Assembly (NCBI RefSeq): GCF_000002425.4
Contig: NC_037263.1
Coordinates: forward strand, 4,743,199-4,807,198
Length of the DNA: 64,000 nt
DNA from: Physcomitrium patens
Lineage: Eukaryota; Streptophyta; Bryopsida; Funariales; Funariaceae
Direction of reading: 5' to 3'
Part shown: piece after piece, positions 1 to 13,899 of the stretch
How positions within the stretch are numbered: the first letter of the stretch is position 1
Layout: each line of letters opens with the position of its first letter
Made by a program: the position numbers and the translations under genes
The notes under the pieces: generated by a model
What the model was told of the DNA's origin: nothing
Seen by the model: the letters and a program-made list of their open reading frames with translations, nothing else
Databases searched by the model: none

Positions 1-104
1 ATTTTTTTAGTATCATAATGTCTTATTTGATTTTAATTTTTGTAATTTTTTATTTCTAATTTTATATGGCAATGGCCTTGCTTGTTGCTAATTTCAAGCT
101 ACTA
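1..104. other. AT-rich flank of element A
   Basis: Short AT-rich sequence left of the first LTR. I see no reading frame or repeat in it. Confidence 0.4.
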
Positions 105-630
105 TATCATGGATATACATATTTATTCTAATAACTACTTAAGTAATATGAATAGGTAGAAGTAGATAAAAATAGATTAATTTCATAATATCTTTTAGAA
201 ATACTTCCTAAAAGCTTCTTAGATACAACTTCACTTTTATACATGTCTATAAGTGATTGATAGATTAGAAACTTGGCCAATAACTAGCCATGTATTGAAT
301 GTATTGATAGCTTATGGTACAAGCTAATGATATGGCATACATATAGAAAACTTGCATTACAAGTTCAAATATGTGTCTTACAAATTAGACATGTGTTGGA
401 GGTCTTATAGATCATCACTATATCCCTCTTAGATAGATAGTACATATAGAGGCAAGAATGAAACTTTATTCATTTTTATCAACTTCTTTCTTATTTCCAA
501 TTTAAGGATCTCTAATTTTCGTATCTTATGACAATAGCCATTCTAGTTTTTTTTAAAATATATATATATTTTATTATTTTAAAAAAAAATTATTTATTTA
601 TTTGCTTTCATCAATTTTTTATCTTTGATA
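105..630 (+). repeat. 5' LTR of element A (family 1)
   Basis: Begins TATCATGGATATAC, the decayed form of the family start TGTCACGGACATAC, and ends ATCTTTGATA, matching the family end CCTTGACA. It aligns along its length with the LTRs at 43584-44145, 48923-49483 and 51798-52357. It includes the interior motif where those copies carry the inferred start of transcription (here ATTTTTATCAA). The following bases (TTAATAAGAGT) are the decayed primer-binding site. Confidence 0.85.
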
Positions 631-3158
631 GATTAATAAGAGTATATTTATAATTTCAAAGCTTTGTCTCTTTTTGATTGGAGGCAAAGAGAAATAAGAT
701 TGGTAAGTAGTGAAGATATAGAGATGATTGAAGTTGCTTCAATATCTACACCAAATTGTGCTTGTTTTCCTATTATGGAATACTATTCAAGCATTAAGAA
801 AAAAATATACATATTTTATTTAAGAAGTTTAATGGTACAAGATCAAAATATTGAAGATTTATTAATCAAGTAAAACTGATAATTGAACTTTAATTCTTAA
901 GATATTCAATTCCAAGATCATAAGTCAAGTTTATTAGTATTTTTTTTCAAGTTCTATGTTATTATGGTTTTCATCTTTTCTTGAATGACATGATCTAATA
1001 TTGAATAATTTAGAGATTTTTTTTGGTGTATTTTTGATTCAAGTATAGAGAACATGATGCAATTTATGTACAAAGAAACAAGATTTGTATTTTACAACAA
1101 AGCAATCAATTTATAACATTGTATACTTCATAATTTTAACAACTTATGATTGATATTAAGTGGAATGATGCTGCACTAATTAAAAAAATTATTTATAGAT
1201 TACAATATGAAGTAAAAAAATTGATACTCAATTTTCCTAATTCTTAAACATTAAGTCATATAATTGACTTTTCTACGAAGAATAATAATCAATTTTTTGA
1301 ATTTTGATCCAAAAATTATACAAGAAGACTTCAACATTATTTTAATTCAATGAGAATATCAACCTCTTTTCAACACATATGTTCAAAAGTAAAGGATATG
1401 CAAATTAATGTGATATGTTTCAAATCTCTCATTGAGTAAGAAAAGACTCATCATCATTAGGAAAGATTGTGCTTATATTATGTAGAATCTAAACACACTG
1501 CTTAACATTATTCAAAGAAGCAAAGCAACTATAAAATAAAGAATATGGATGTCAAAGAAGATAATATGTTAAAAAATAAATTTATTTAGCTATAATAAAA
1601 ACCATGCGGCTCAAACCTTATACAATACCTAATACAAGTTCTATTCTTTCTTCAAAATCTTCTCTTTGTTTTATAATAGATATTAATTTATGACCTAAAT
1701 ATCACAAAGCTTGTATCTTGTTAGATTTAAGAGCCTCAGCTTGTTTTTTAAATGAAGAGTTTGTTGAAAGATGTAGCATATCTTTAATGAAGAAAACAAA
1801 ATATATTCATGTAAAAGTCATAAATGGTCATCTATTATCTTTTAGAGATGTTACTCATGAAATTCTTCTTATAGAAATAGCAATTAATGGTTATAGTAGC
1901 TTTGTAATATTTAATATTATTATATTTCTTTCTAATCTAATCATTTTAGGTTTATTGTAGCTAGTAAAGTATAATCATCAAATAAAATAGATTTCTTGTA
2001 GTCTTGATTTTTTTGAAAATACAACTAAAAGTGTTATTAAGCAAATAAAAAGTTATAAGTCTAGTATAATTAAATCCGTATTTATAAATGCAAGTGCTTT
2101 TTTGCATGTTACAAAAGAAGAATCATCTTGTATTATTTATGCCACATCTATTTTTAATAGTCAAAAGATATTAAATTATATTCTAAGTCAATATCAAGAT
2201 TTTAAAGATGATTTTGAAAAAAAAATATAGATCCTCTTCTAAAACATTATTCCTATAACTATTCAATTATCCATCAAGAAGGAGCTCAACTACCATTTAA
2301 ATAAATCTATAATTTATTATAAAATGAATTACTCAAATTTAAAGAATACATTGAAGAGAATCTAGCTAAAAATTTCATATGTCATTCCAAATCTCCAATA
2401 AGAGTTCTAATCTTATTTGTTAAGAAAAAAGATGAATCATTGCAAATATGTATTGATTATCAAGAACTCAATAAGATTACTATTAAAAAGAATTACCTTT
2501 TATCTTTGATATTTGGACTTCTTGATTAATTTAATCAAGCTAAGATCTATACAAAAATAGATCTATAAGGAGCATATAATTTAGTATACATCAAAGAAGG
2601 AGATAAATAGAAGATTACATTTTGAACTAGGTATAGACATTTTGGATACAATGTCATATTTTTTGAAATTATAAATATATTAGTAATTTTTTAACAACTA
2701 ATAAATGATGTTCTTTGAAAATTTTTGGAAGATTTTATTGTTTGTTATGAAGAAAACATCTTAATTTATTTTAAGAATATAAAAAAATATGAATTTCATG
2801 TTTGTCATGTATTACAAAAACTAAGAGATGCAAGGATCTATACTAAGATAGTAAAGTGTATATTTTATGTCATTTAAGTTGACTTCTTAGGATACATTAT
2901 TTCAAATAATGTCTTCATGATAAATCCTACAAAAATTCAAACCATTATAAAATAGAAGATCCAAAAAAAAATAAGAGATGTTCAATATTTTTTGAGATTT
3001 GCCAATTACTATAAAATCTTCATCAAGAACTTTTTTCAAGTTGTAGCTCCACTTTTACATTTGACTTGTAAAAATAAACTTCAAAAGAATCAAGAAATGG
3101 AAGCAAAATTTGAAGCTTCGAAGACAACTTTTGATTCTACACCAATCTTGTACCACGT
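631..3158 (+). pseudogene. gag, protease and reverse transcriptase remnants of element A
   Basis: Many short in-frame pieces match the better preserved copies C and D. Gag pieces include 664-873. The protease region lies around 1718-1960, where LLDLRASACFLNEEF replaces LLDSGASAYFLDEEF. RT pieces follow from about 2230 to 3150. The protease catalytic triplet DSG has become DLR, and stops interrupt all frames, so no product is expected. The series ends exactly where the family-2 LTR was inserted, after a segment reading APILYHV. Confidence 0.8.
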
Positions 3159-4851
3159 TGTTATGTGATAACACAACTATATGGTGAAAAATAAAAATAT
3201 GGATGTTATTATAGAAGAAGCTAGTAAAAAGATGTAGTATAAAAATAATGATAAATTATAAAAAGATAGTAAAAAGTTTAGTTATAATATTACTTTTTGT
3301 AGAAGAGTCTTTTATTTACTTTGTAGAAATATAAATGAATTAAATTAAAGTAAATGAGATAAAAAAATAATATAGGCATATTTAGAAGAGAATTAATAAT
3401 ATAGATTTAAAAAAATATATAGATTTAATATAGGTTCAACAAAAAATCATCTCAAATTATCAAAAATTGATATTCAAAGATGATTGGTTATTAATCTAAG
3501 TCAAAATCAAATCCTAAGGCACAAAACTATGCACCTACAATGATTTTAGGATTTTTTTGTCAATTAAAGAGTGGAATTTGAGATTGGACTTAAGAATAAA
3601 AATTTATATATTAAATTTATATTTTTTGGATTAATATTAAGATTTTGAGGGATTTTCAAAGTTAGTGATGTATTTGGTAGATTTGGATTTTGAGAAATAA
3701 AAACAAGTTTATAAATTTTAAGATTTTATAAGTTTTGTAGTGTGTTTATAGGTGAAAATTAGAAAGTATATTTTTGTACTTATTTTCAATATGTGTGAGT
3801 AATTTGAAGTCAATTGGAAATTTTAATTGAAGCGTATGAGGATTTTTGTGGATTATGATCTTGAAAATTGAAGTTTAGAGGGCCAATGAAGATTTTTAAG
3901 ATATCTATCAATCTGAAAATTGCATTGTAATATAATTTTTTTCAAATATAATTAGCTTAATTTCTAATAATTATAAATTCTTTAGAATAAATTGAATAGT
4001 GAAATTAAGAGATCATGACTATGGAATATCAATATCAAAGTTGGAGAAGGAAGCTAGCCGATTCTTGAGTGGAGTTTTAGAATTATTGTCCATTTGATAT
4101 GTGCAATATTTTTCAAATTATTTATGTTTTTTTATAATTTAATTATTGCAATGTGTATAAATTTTGAGTCAAAATAATTGATTCAATCATTAACTATTAA
4201 AATTTTTAATTTACTATAAGTTTTATTAAGAGTTTATTTAAGATTTAGGATTTGATTAAAGATTGATTAGGATTGATTTAAGGTCTAGAATTTGGTTAGG
4301 ATTTTATTAGGATTTAAAAAAATAACATTTGATTATAATTTAGAATTTTATTTGGATTTGATTAGAATTCAATTAGAAATTAATTAAGATTTAATTAGGA
4401 TTTGATTAAGATTTTATTAGAATTTGACCTAGGATTTTATTAATATTTATTGGAATTTTAATTAGGATTAAATTAGGATTTGATAAAAATTTATTTAAAT
4501 TTTATTTAATATTTTATTTTTAATATTTCTTTAGGATTCTTTATTATTTCTTTAAAATTTTTTATTTCTAATTTTTCTAATATTTCTATTTTTTCTTTAA
4601 AAATTAATTTTTATATTTTTTTAAATATTTTTTTGTTATTTTTTAAGATTAATTAATGATTTCTTTATATTTCTTTTGTATTTTTTTAAATTTTATTTTA
4701 GATTAATTAAATTTTAAATATGATTATTAAGGATTATTTAAAGTTTATTTAAGACTCTATTAAATTTGGTAGGATTTTTGTTGCATTTTTACTTACCTTC
4801 TATAGCTAGGTGCTTGGTGCATTCTCAAGTAAGAACATACATAATACGACA
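3159..4851 (+). repeat. Diverged family-2 LTR inserted in pol of element A
   Basis: Starts TGTTATGTGATAACAC and ends ATAATACGACA. It is clearly related to the fresh family-2 LTRs at 53503-55289 and 56941-58819: the same order of blocks is present, including a stretch rich in GGATTTGATTAGG-like units at about 4190-4450 and the closing motif near CTAGGTGCTTGGTGC. No internal family-2 sequence accompanies it, so it is solo-like. I could not find a matching 5-bp target duplication. The host frame stops at YHV and resumes as FFKPFFI. Confidence 0.75.
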
Positions 4852-6287
4852 ACAACTTCTTTAAGCCATTTTTTATAAAAATATGTGCATCAGACTTTAT
4901 TTTGGCTTTAGTATTATCACAAATGAGAATAGATGATAAACTTCACTCAATAGCTTTTTATTCAATCAAATTTTCAATAATTGAGATCAACTACAAGATC
5001 TACAACAAAAAACTTCTTGTAATTATGGATTTATTTCAAGAATGGCACCATTATCTAAAAGTTGCTTTTAGTCATGTCATTATATATACACATCATAAGA
5101 ACCTTGAATTTTTTATGTTAATACAAATTTTGAATTATTGCCAATCCTATTGAAGCATATGTTTATCAAGATTTGAATTTAAGATGACTTATCATCCACA
5201 AAAATAATAAGGTTTATCAGATGCTCTTTTTAGACAATCTTATCTTGTACCAAAAGAAGAAAATGCAAATTTTGATTAAAAATAGATAATTTACTTAAAG
5301 CTAGAATAATTTCATCTTTAAGCAATATAATCAATATTAATTATTGATTCAACTTTTTTCAAGAAAATTTACTCGAATATATCTTTTAGTCCTTTCATTT
5401 TTAATGTTAAGATTTTTTTTTAAAATCAACTTTTTCTATTTTAAGGGTCACTTATATTTTCTAAAAAGTGAAGTAGAATTATATGTTTTCTAAGCTCATC
5501 ACAACTTCTCAAGAGTAAGACATTCTAGATATAATAAAATTTTGGAATTAATATCTAAAGATTTTTTATAGCCTGAAATCTAAAATGTGATAAAAAAACA
5601 TTTATAATTGTATGATATTTTTTTAAGATAAAAAACTCGTCATCATCAAGCTTATAAACTTTTTTAGCCACTATTTATTCCAAAACAACTACAGACTTTT
5701 GTTTCTATTGATTTTATAATGGATATTTCAATTTCACAATCCTATGACTCTTTATTTGTGATAGTAGATTATTTCACTAAGATCACATATTTTGTATTAT
5801 ATATAAAATTTATTACAAGTAAAAAACTAGTTAAGCTTTTCTTTAACAACATCTATTACTATCATGGATTGCCTAAGAAAATCATATTGGATAGGAAAAC
5901 TCAATTTACATCAAGATTTTAGAAAATCCTTTTTAAGATTTTAAAAGTGAATATAAAACTATCTTTGATTTTCCATCTTCAAATTAATGGACAAATGGAG
6001 TTTGTAAATTAAGCTTTAGATTAATATTTGAGGTGTACCATCAACTACTAATAAGATTATTAGATGATTTTTTTTGCCATTTATAGAATTTACTTATAAT
6101 AACATACTACATTTTCTACTCAATATTTTTTTTTGTTAATTATGGTTATCATCTATAGTTTGATACTTTTAACTTTTCAAAAGTTGATAATCTTGTGATA
6201 AAAGATTTGACAAATTTTTTATTTTAGCTACATATAATAATAAAAGTACATCTAAAAGAAGCTTAAGAATAAAAAAAATCAACATAA
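4852..6287 (+). pseudogene. RNase H and integrase remnants of element A
   Basis: RNase H is readable around 4902-5153 (…LHSIAFYSIKFS…; EWHHYLKVAFSHVIIYTHHKNLEFF). The integrase core is readable around 5700-5922 (…SLFVIVDYFTKITYFV…; HGLPKKIILDRKTQF), including catalytic aspartates in VDYF and LDRKTQ. Stops interrupt the rest. The block ends at 6287, where element G was inserted into the region just before the integrase C terminus. Confidence 0.8.
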
Positions 6288-7532
6288 TATTATATTATAA
6301 TTATTTATTATACATAAAAATTAATTAAAATATATAATATATTTATAAATCTTGATGTATATTAAAGTGGTTAATAAGTCGATTTAAAGAGAGTTGATGT
6401 AAAAATTTATTTTGAGGTTTATCTATTTTATTTATAATATTTAAATTATATAAGATTTAAATATTTAATATAAAGCTTTAAGAGAAGATTGAAATTCAAA
6501 GAAAAAGATTCAAACTACTAAAAAGCTTATTTAGAGGAATGAAAGTAAGATATAGATGGATGAAAGAAAAGAGTAAAGGTCTTCATTCTTATTTATTAAA
6601 GGTTAAAATTAATAAGATTTCAATAGATTGTTGACAACCATAACAAGGAATTTAGTAACTTCAAAAAATACATTTAAGAATCAAAAGAAATTATTGTGAG
6701 GTTTAGTATTTGGACTATAATTTGTATACAAAATTTAGAGGATTTGGAATTAGAATGAAGAAGTTATAGCGGTTTGAAGTAAAAAGATATTTTAAGATAT
6801 ATTATTACTTTTTTGAGGATATGAAGAGTCATACAGCAATATTTGGAGATTAAGAGTTGCAGCTGCATGAGTGATTATAAGATCTACATCTTTCATAAAA
6901 GAATTATTACATTTAAAATTGATACAAAGGAATTATAAGGAATTGAAGACAACACAAGTAATTCAAAGGCAATAAATGAACCATTTTTTGATAGTAATGG
7001 TTGGAGCCATGTCTTGAGTTTTTGAATGAATTTTTAGCTCAAAATTTTTAAAAGCGTGAATTATTAGGTTGAAAATATATATACCAAATTTTATAGTATT
7101 TAAATAATTAATTTGTGAGATATAAAGAAAATTGAATAAAAGTATATATAAACAAGGATTTAAAGAAATTATTAGAATTTTGGTAATATTTCAAGATTTG
7201 TAACAAATTTTCTATTGAAATTTGTCTTGATAGTTTTTAAAGTGTATTAATACTTCATATAAAATTTGAATATGTTTGGATAGTCCGATTGTAAAATATG
7301 AATTATTAAACTTTGGAAAAATAATCCTTTTAAGGATATATAAGGTTTTAGAATATTTTTATCACATTTTGGATGTTTTTTGATACTTAAGATTTATATA
7401 TTTGCATAATTTCTCCTATAAAGATAAACTTATATATAAATTTGATATTTTTTTATCTTTAAACTTAATTAAGTAATTAATGATAGCCAAAAGTCCAACA
7501 CTTTTTTGAGGCAAATTCTCTCTATTTTGACA
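6288..7532 (+). repeat. 5' LTR of element G (family 3)
   Basis: Starts TATTATATTATAATT, aligned to the 3' copy's TGTCATACTATAATT. It ends with GCAAATTCTCTCTATTTTGACA. It matches 16600-17593 in order along its length. It carries about 240 bp near its 3' end (about 7270-7500) that are missing from the other copy. Confidence 0.75.
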
Positions 7533-10500
7533 TATTGATGCTTCTGCTAAGAAAGGTTTAAGGCACTAAATTTCTCAATAAGTCATAATAGAGGATCAAA
7601 ATCCATAATTTGCATTACTAAGTGAAATGGATGCCTATGATTTATTCAAGATATTTACTCAATCCATAAAAGAAAAGCAATAGGTGTATGAAAATGATAG
7701 AAACACCACCAAAGCTTTATAAGTAGTTGTAGATAAGGTTGAAAGATTTGATGGGAGGAACATCACTAAGTTCTTAAGGATTTATACATGTGAAATGGAA
7801 GTACATCAAATTTTAGAAATAAAGATGAATACCACCTTTGATTTCGCGGTGATATTAGAAATTAGAAAGAAGATACAAGAGTTGCATAATAAGGCTATAT
7901 CATGGAAGAAATTTGAAGAACTCTTGAAAGATGAATTTTTTAAAGAAGATTCAAAAAGAATGACAAAATGGACTTTTTTTTTTGGAGTAGATTGAATAAA
8001 GGCTAAAGAATAAAATGGCTCTAAATGAATTAATCAAGGAATTTGAAATTAAGTTTAGGCAATTACTATGGCAAGAGAAGTAGCTCTTAAAAACAAGAAA
8101 AATTAGGTTATTCTTGCAAATAGCTAATGAATATTTGGATGATAAGCTACTCTTTTATCTAATAAATAAGATATTAAAGAATGATTTTATTAATAATTGG
8201 AAGCTACTTAAGGAGAAAATAGAGCTTTTGACTAAGTAATAAAAGATTAAGATTCGTAGTTTAATATCAAGGCTGAAGCTAATGTCTACATTTCAAAATC
8301 TAATGCTATTTCAAAAGATGATTAAGACTATCAAAGATGATACTCTTGAAGAATTAATCAAAGGCATATAGGATTTGAGGGTAGAAATGATTGAGTTAAA
8401 GAAATCCTAGATGGCAAGTTTATCAAAGATAATTGAAGATTTAAAGAAATTTGTAAAGAGATGTATGTGGTGTGACAATACAAACTACAAGCATGGTAAG
8501 TGTGATAGTTACAAGGCTGCAATGAAGTATGGTATTCTATATTTTAGGAAAGGTAGGATAAGACTTATAAGATCAAATGAGCCTTTGAAGATTAATTTTA
8601 AAAAAAGTAGCGTGAAAAAATTGGTGGAAGAACAAGTATCAAAGAGTAATATTATGTAAGGAAAATAAACTAAGTCTTACTCTATTATAGTTGAACAAAA
8701 AGTAAATAAGGCTAATTCTTTACTAACTATAGAGGCTATGATCAAGAAAATTAAAGCTATAAAAAAAATAACTAGATAGAATGATCTAATTGATGCTATT
8801 AATATTAAATCATTTTTATGTGAAAAAAAATATGATGATAGTTTGCATGATGCTATGGTTGAAGTAAAAAAAATGTAGAACTATTTATAAGGGAGATGTT
8901 GTTGAGTCTAAAAATAAGAGAAGGTCTCCAAGAAACAAAGAAGCTTTTAAAGTGAAAAAATCAAAGATGTCTTTAACTCATTTTGATAGTGCACCATTAT
9001 CAAAAGAGTCGTGAGAGAAATTCAAAGAGAAGGAAAAAGATCACACAAGCAAATCTAAAGGTAAGAATTTTACTTACAAGCTTCAATCTTATATTGAAAT
9101 ATCTACAAACATGAAGAATATTTTAGAAGAGAAGTTTTTAAATGCCAAAATTGAATATTTCTCTTAGAAAGGCTCTTTGTATAATAAAAAAAGATTTTCA
9201 TGAGTTGATCATTAATGTAATAAAGAAAAAGAGATAGATAATAGTTGAAGATGTTATAGTAGAAGCATTGGATATTTAGATAACTATGGATGAAGAAGAA
9301 GAGATAGGGCAGATATTTGTACAATTTGCAATATCAAAAATTAGAAATAAGGCTGATATATGAGATGAGGCTTCATTTAAATATATTGAGGCTATAAAAG
9401 AGTATCAAATAAAATGCTTATTTATGGAATTTATGAAAATAAAGAAGAATGTACAAGAAGCATGTATAAAAACTTGCTCAAAATATGATAATGATGGAAT
9501 AGGAAGTAGTAGCTATTTAATTTTTTATTAGACAAGAGCTATTGCAAAAACTTATGTGAAGTTGGAAGATTCTAAAGATCCAATTTTGACTGTAGTTGAT
9601 CATAGATTTGAAATCAATATCATATTAAGGTGAATATATAAAAAGAACAAGTAGCCAATTGATATTAACTATGATTGGATAATTATAGTTACAAACAATC
9701 AACAAAGTTATTTATATGGAGCTTGCCCAATTATAACAAATAGGATTAGAGATGTGGAAGTGAAATAAAAAAAATTGTATAAAGCTTTGATACATATCTA
9801 ATAATACTTGATCAACCTTATATTATAGTCACTAAAATAGAGACTAGAGTCGTAGATGATGGTTCATATTATGCTAAGATTAGTAATTGAGATGGAAAAA
9901 AAGTTGTATAATTTATAATTATAAAATCTATCCATGAGAGGCACAAAGAACAATTAAGAAGGATACTTTTAAAACCAAGAAACAACTTTGTGGATTTTTA
10001 AAGAGCACCCATGTAAGATAGAGACACATATGTATTAATGAATCATCTGCAAATTTCAATGTATATAATATGAATTTTGGATTTTTAAACTTAATCAATA
10101 ATAGATTTAAGAGTATTCAAAAATCAAATATTTAGATTCTACAAATAATAAAAAAGATAAAAAAATAAAGATAAAAACTTAAAAATAATGGATTTGGTTT
10201 TAAATGATGAAGTCATAGTTGGAATAATAGAAGAAGCAGGTTTAGAAGATGATTTGATAAACAAATTAGAGAATTTAGCTATAAGTATGGATTGAGATGT
10301 TATAGTAGAAATATACTTAAGAGGGACTTATGAAGAGTTAAAAAAGATAGTAGCAAATGGTGGGTTTGCTATAAGCTATAGATTAAAACATGAGACTAAA
10401 ATACAAGCTAAATATAAAACTATGGCAAGAAAGATAAAACCAATAGCTATCCAATTACCAATTGATACTATGAAACATATCAAGCAAGTAGTTAAAGAGC

Positions 10501-11036
10501 TAAGTTTAAGAGAGAGACACAAAATTGGACATCAATTTACTTAAGAATTATTAATTAAGCTAAAGATTGAAAAATGTGATTTCTTGACATCAATAGAAGA
10601 AAATATATTTTAAAAAATACTTATTAGATATGATAAAGTATTTATCTTAATTCCTAATGAGATTAGATGTCTGGATCCTAGTGTTGTGGTACTTATAGTA
10701 ATCTTTACAATGCCACATGTTCGATGGAATTTAAAGCCTATACTTGTGTTTAGAATTTTTCTTCCAAAATTAATAGAATTATTAAATGAAAAGATGAAGA
10801 TGGATATTTTGGAATCTTCAATTGCTCCCTATTTTAATAAATAGCTCATAGTATCGAAGAAGTCAAAGACATTAAGATTCATTTAAGATATGCAACCTAC
10901 AAACAAAGTAAATATTCAAAATATGGACTCAAGTCTTATAGTAGATGAAGTGACTAAGCAATTTACAAGTCATGCCATCTATTCTATTACAAACTTGTAT
11001 TTTAAGTATGACCAATTTCAATTGGCTAAAGAAAGT
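7533..11036 (+). pseudogene. gag, protease and RT N-terminal remnants of element G
   Basis: A gag-like segment (7741-7995; ERFDGRNITKFLRIYTCEME and onward) is followed by further gag remnants including 8411-8659. A protease remnant near 9600 has VDHRFEINI where H has IDHGSEINL. An RT N terminus (about 10400-11030) ends in a segment equivalent to H's YDQFQLA. All frames are broken by stops. Translation resumes only beyond fragment E, about 200 residues further into RT. Confidence 0.7.
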
Positions 11037-11875
11037 TGTCATAAATATACATATTTATTCTAATATTTATCTATATAAATAAATAGAATTAGGTAAAAAT
11101 AGATTTATTTTATAATATTTTTTAGAGATGCTTTCTAAAAGATTATAGATGTTGATTTGACTTTACATGTATTTGTAGTTGATTGATAGATTAGAAACTT
11201 GATCAATAAGTTAACCACATATTGATAGCTTATAAAATAAGCTATCTATGTGGCACATATATAAAAAAAAAACTTGCCTTACAAGTAACAATATGTATCT
11301 TGTAAAGTCAACGTATTCTAGAGGTCTTATAAGACATCTCCATGTTGCTCCTAATTAAGTGTATATATAGAAGTAAGAATGAAGCTTTTTTCATTCTTGT
11401 CAACATCTTTTTAGTCCTTAGTCTTTCTTCAAGACTTTCTAGTCCTTAACTTTGGCAATAGCCATTCTAATTCAATATATTACTAACTTTAGTGATTTCA
11501 TAGTCATTTTGAATAATACAAGAGTGTATTGAAGATTTTTTTTTTCAAGATTCATGTCTTCGATAGTTTAATAAGATTATTAATTTATTATCTTATATTT
11601 TTTTAGAAGTAAATAGATTATGCCACTTCTATTGTTGTATTTTGAAAGTTGTAGATTACACACCTTTAAACAAATTGTTTAATTTTCTAACATCAATTAT
11701 TTTTCTTAAAGAAAGAAAATTATCTCTTTTTGTAGAAATTTCTTCTTCTAATTTGACTTATGTATTTTTTAAGTTATTTGAAATAGAAGGAAAAATCATG
11801 GATGTTATACTTGATTGAAGTGAAAATAGATTTACAACTATTGTAAATCTTCATGAATTTGTAAAAATTCTTAGA

Positions 11876-12344
11876 GTGAAAATTTCATGCATCATTAGTG
11901 CCAACCATGGAAATAATAATCCTATGTCTATAGAAGAAGTTCAAAGTTTATGGGAAGAAATTGTGCAATTGAAGGAAACAAGTAGATTGACTTCACAACC
12001 AAATCTAAGAAGTTTTACTTTTAGAGATATGACAGAGAGATGGACTAATATGCCTAATAAATTTAATGGAATGAGATCAAAATTTTAAAGATTTTTGCAA
12101 TAAGTTAAACTCTATTTGAGATTGTATTCCTTCTAATACGTTAATGGATTTACTCAAATTGGATCCATAGGTGTACTTCTATTTAGAAGTATTTTTTCTT
12201 AGTTATGCACCATTAATGAAAAAAGATTCATAACTCTTTTATAATTTGAATTCATTCCTAGAAGTATTTATAGCTATATTTAGAGATAGTAATTAAGAAA
12301 GAATATCAAAAACCAAGCTTTTATCTTTACAATAAGGATTATAA
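11876..12344 (+). pseudogene. gag remnant of fragment E
   Basis: The reading frame at 11876-12088 contains SIEEVQSLWEEIVQLKETSRL and then RDMTERWTNMPNKFNGMRSKF. This corresponds to the KFDGTKSKFRGFINQ segment of copy C. Further decayed gag follows until the inserted LTR. The upstream part of the frame is a weak coiled-coil-like stretch as in the gag N terminus. Confidence 0.6.
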
Positions 12345-13688
12345 TGTTGTGTTGTAATACAACTATATGCTAAAAATATAATCAAAAATAAATTTCTAAT
12401 TAATATTTAATCATCTTGGTTCAATAATAATTCAAGATATTTAAATATGGATTTTATAAAATCCTCTTAATTTATTTTCTTATCTTAATATCTAGTAGAT
12501 TAAAGTTGATTAATAATTTTACCTTCCAAACCACAAAATTTCTTTTAGAGCCTTAAAAAAACCATAAATTAATCAAAATAGGATAAAAAAGATAAATAAT
12601 TAATATAGTTGATACTAGGATTAAATTGAAGATATGATCAGGCTAAAAAATCCCTAGGATAGATTGAATTGATACTTGAGGGTCAACTATTTGTAGAATA
12701 GGATCAAAATCAAACCTCTAGCCACTAAAACGGCCACCTATGGCAAAATAGGGATTTATTTGAAGATCAAAAATTGGGATTCACAAACTACCTTTAAGCT
12801 TATTTCGGAGATATAAGGCTCGTTTTCATAGGATTTGAAATGACTTTGAAATTATTATTCAAAGTCAAGGTTTGTATCAATGACTTGGAATTTATGCAAT
12901 ACAATTAGAACTAGTATTCTTAGCTAGTTTATGTAATTAGTGTCACATCTATGGTTCAAAAATTAAAAAAAATTAGTTGATTGAGTGTACTAAATGTATG
13001 TAAGATTTTATATAAATCTAATAATGTAATTAGAAGATATTTGGATTTTGGTACAAGTGGATATTAGAAGTTGGTAGTTTAAGGTTGAGTAGGATTTCTA
13101 TGATATCTAAAGATTTACTAATTGAATCAATGTAAAATTTGGCATGGTATTAGAGGACTTCAAGATAAAGCTACATATTAATTTTGAGTTGAAGTTAACA
13201 ATTGGAGAAGGAAAAATTAGTACTAAAACTTCTACATTAACTTTCAACTTGGCAGCTAAGTAACATCAATGCAATTTTTGGGCTTTTTTTTATAATTTGT
13301 AAGTTAGATTAGGCTGAATTTTTCTAAGCACGTAGAAGACTTATAGTGGAATTTTCAAGAAATTTTTTGTATTAAGTGGAAAGTCAAATTAGGAGTTATA
13401 GCTCACCAAAGTTTACTAATTAAGATTAGGACTTGCAAAGAGGAATCAAAATTGCCTAATTATGAAAGTAATAAGATAATTAGAGTTTATATATAATTGA
13501 GATTATTAAGAAGAGTGATTTTGAATACTTTGTAATGACTTTAAGTAATTTTGAATTAAAATTCAAATTACATTCTTCTTATATGGATAAAATCTATTAA
13601 GATTTCTTGGATATTTGTAAAATATAACTTCACCATCTACAGCCAAGTGCCCAATGTATTCTCAAACAAGACGACAGATATTACAACA
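12345..13688 (+). repeat. Diverged, shortened family-2 LTR inside gag of fragment E
   Basis: Starts TGTTGTGTTGTAATACAACTA, close to the LTR at 3159 (TGTTATGTGATAACACAACTA), and ends GATATTACAACA. It includes the closing block with AGCCAAGTGCCCAATG, which matches AGCCAAGTGCTTGGAG of the fresh copy at 56941-58819. At about 1.34 kb it is shorter than its relatives and lacks most of the telomere-like units. No target duplication is visible. Confidence 0.65.
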
Positions 13689-13899
13689 CTGGTCAACTAT
13701 TATATATGCTGTTGAATTCTAAAATCTCACTTATAATGTGGACTAGAATAATAAAGCCTTTATTAATCAATTTTGTTATGAATCAAACGACAACATCAAA
13801 GATTTGTTATTAACAATACTAAGAAAAAAGTCTTTGGAACAATTTATTACTTAAGGCATTGCATGCAACAATTGATTATTTGAAAGAAGTCAAGAATAA

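Larger units (their letters stand above)
11037..13890 (+). mobile_element. Fragment E: truncated family-1b chromovirus inside G
   Basis: Begins with a family-1 LTR (11037-11565, start TGTCATAAATATAC) and continues into gag. The gag runs to 12344, is interrupted by a family-2 LTR (12345-13688), and resumes from 13689 to about 13890 with YAVEF… and NNRLFERSQE-like residues typical of this gag family. Protease, RT, integrase and the 3' LTR are absent. From about 13900 the sequence is element G again, about 200 codons further into RT, so a deletion removed both the rest of E and part of G. Confidence 0.65.
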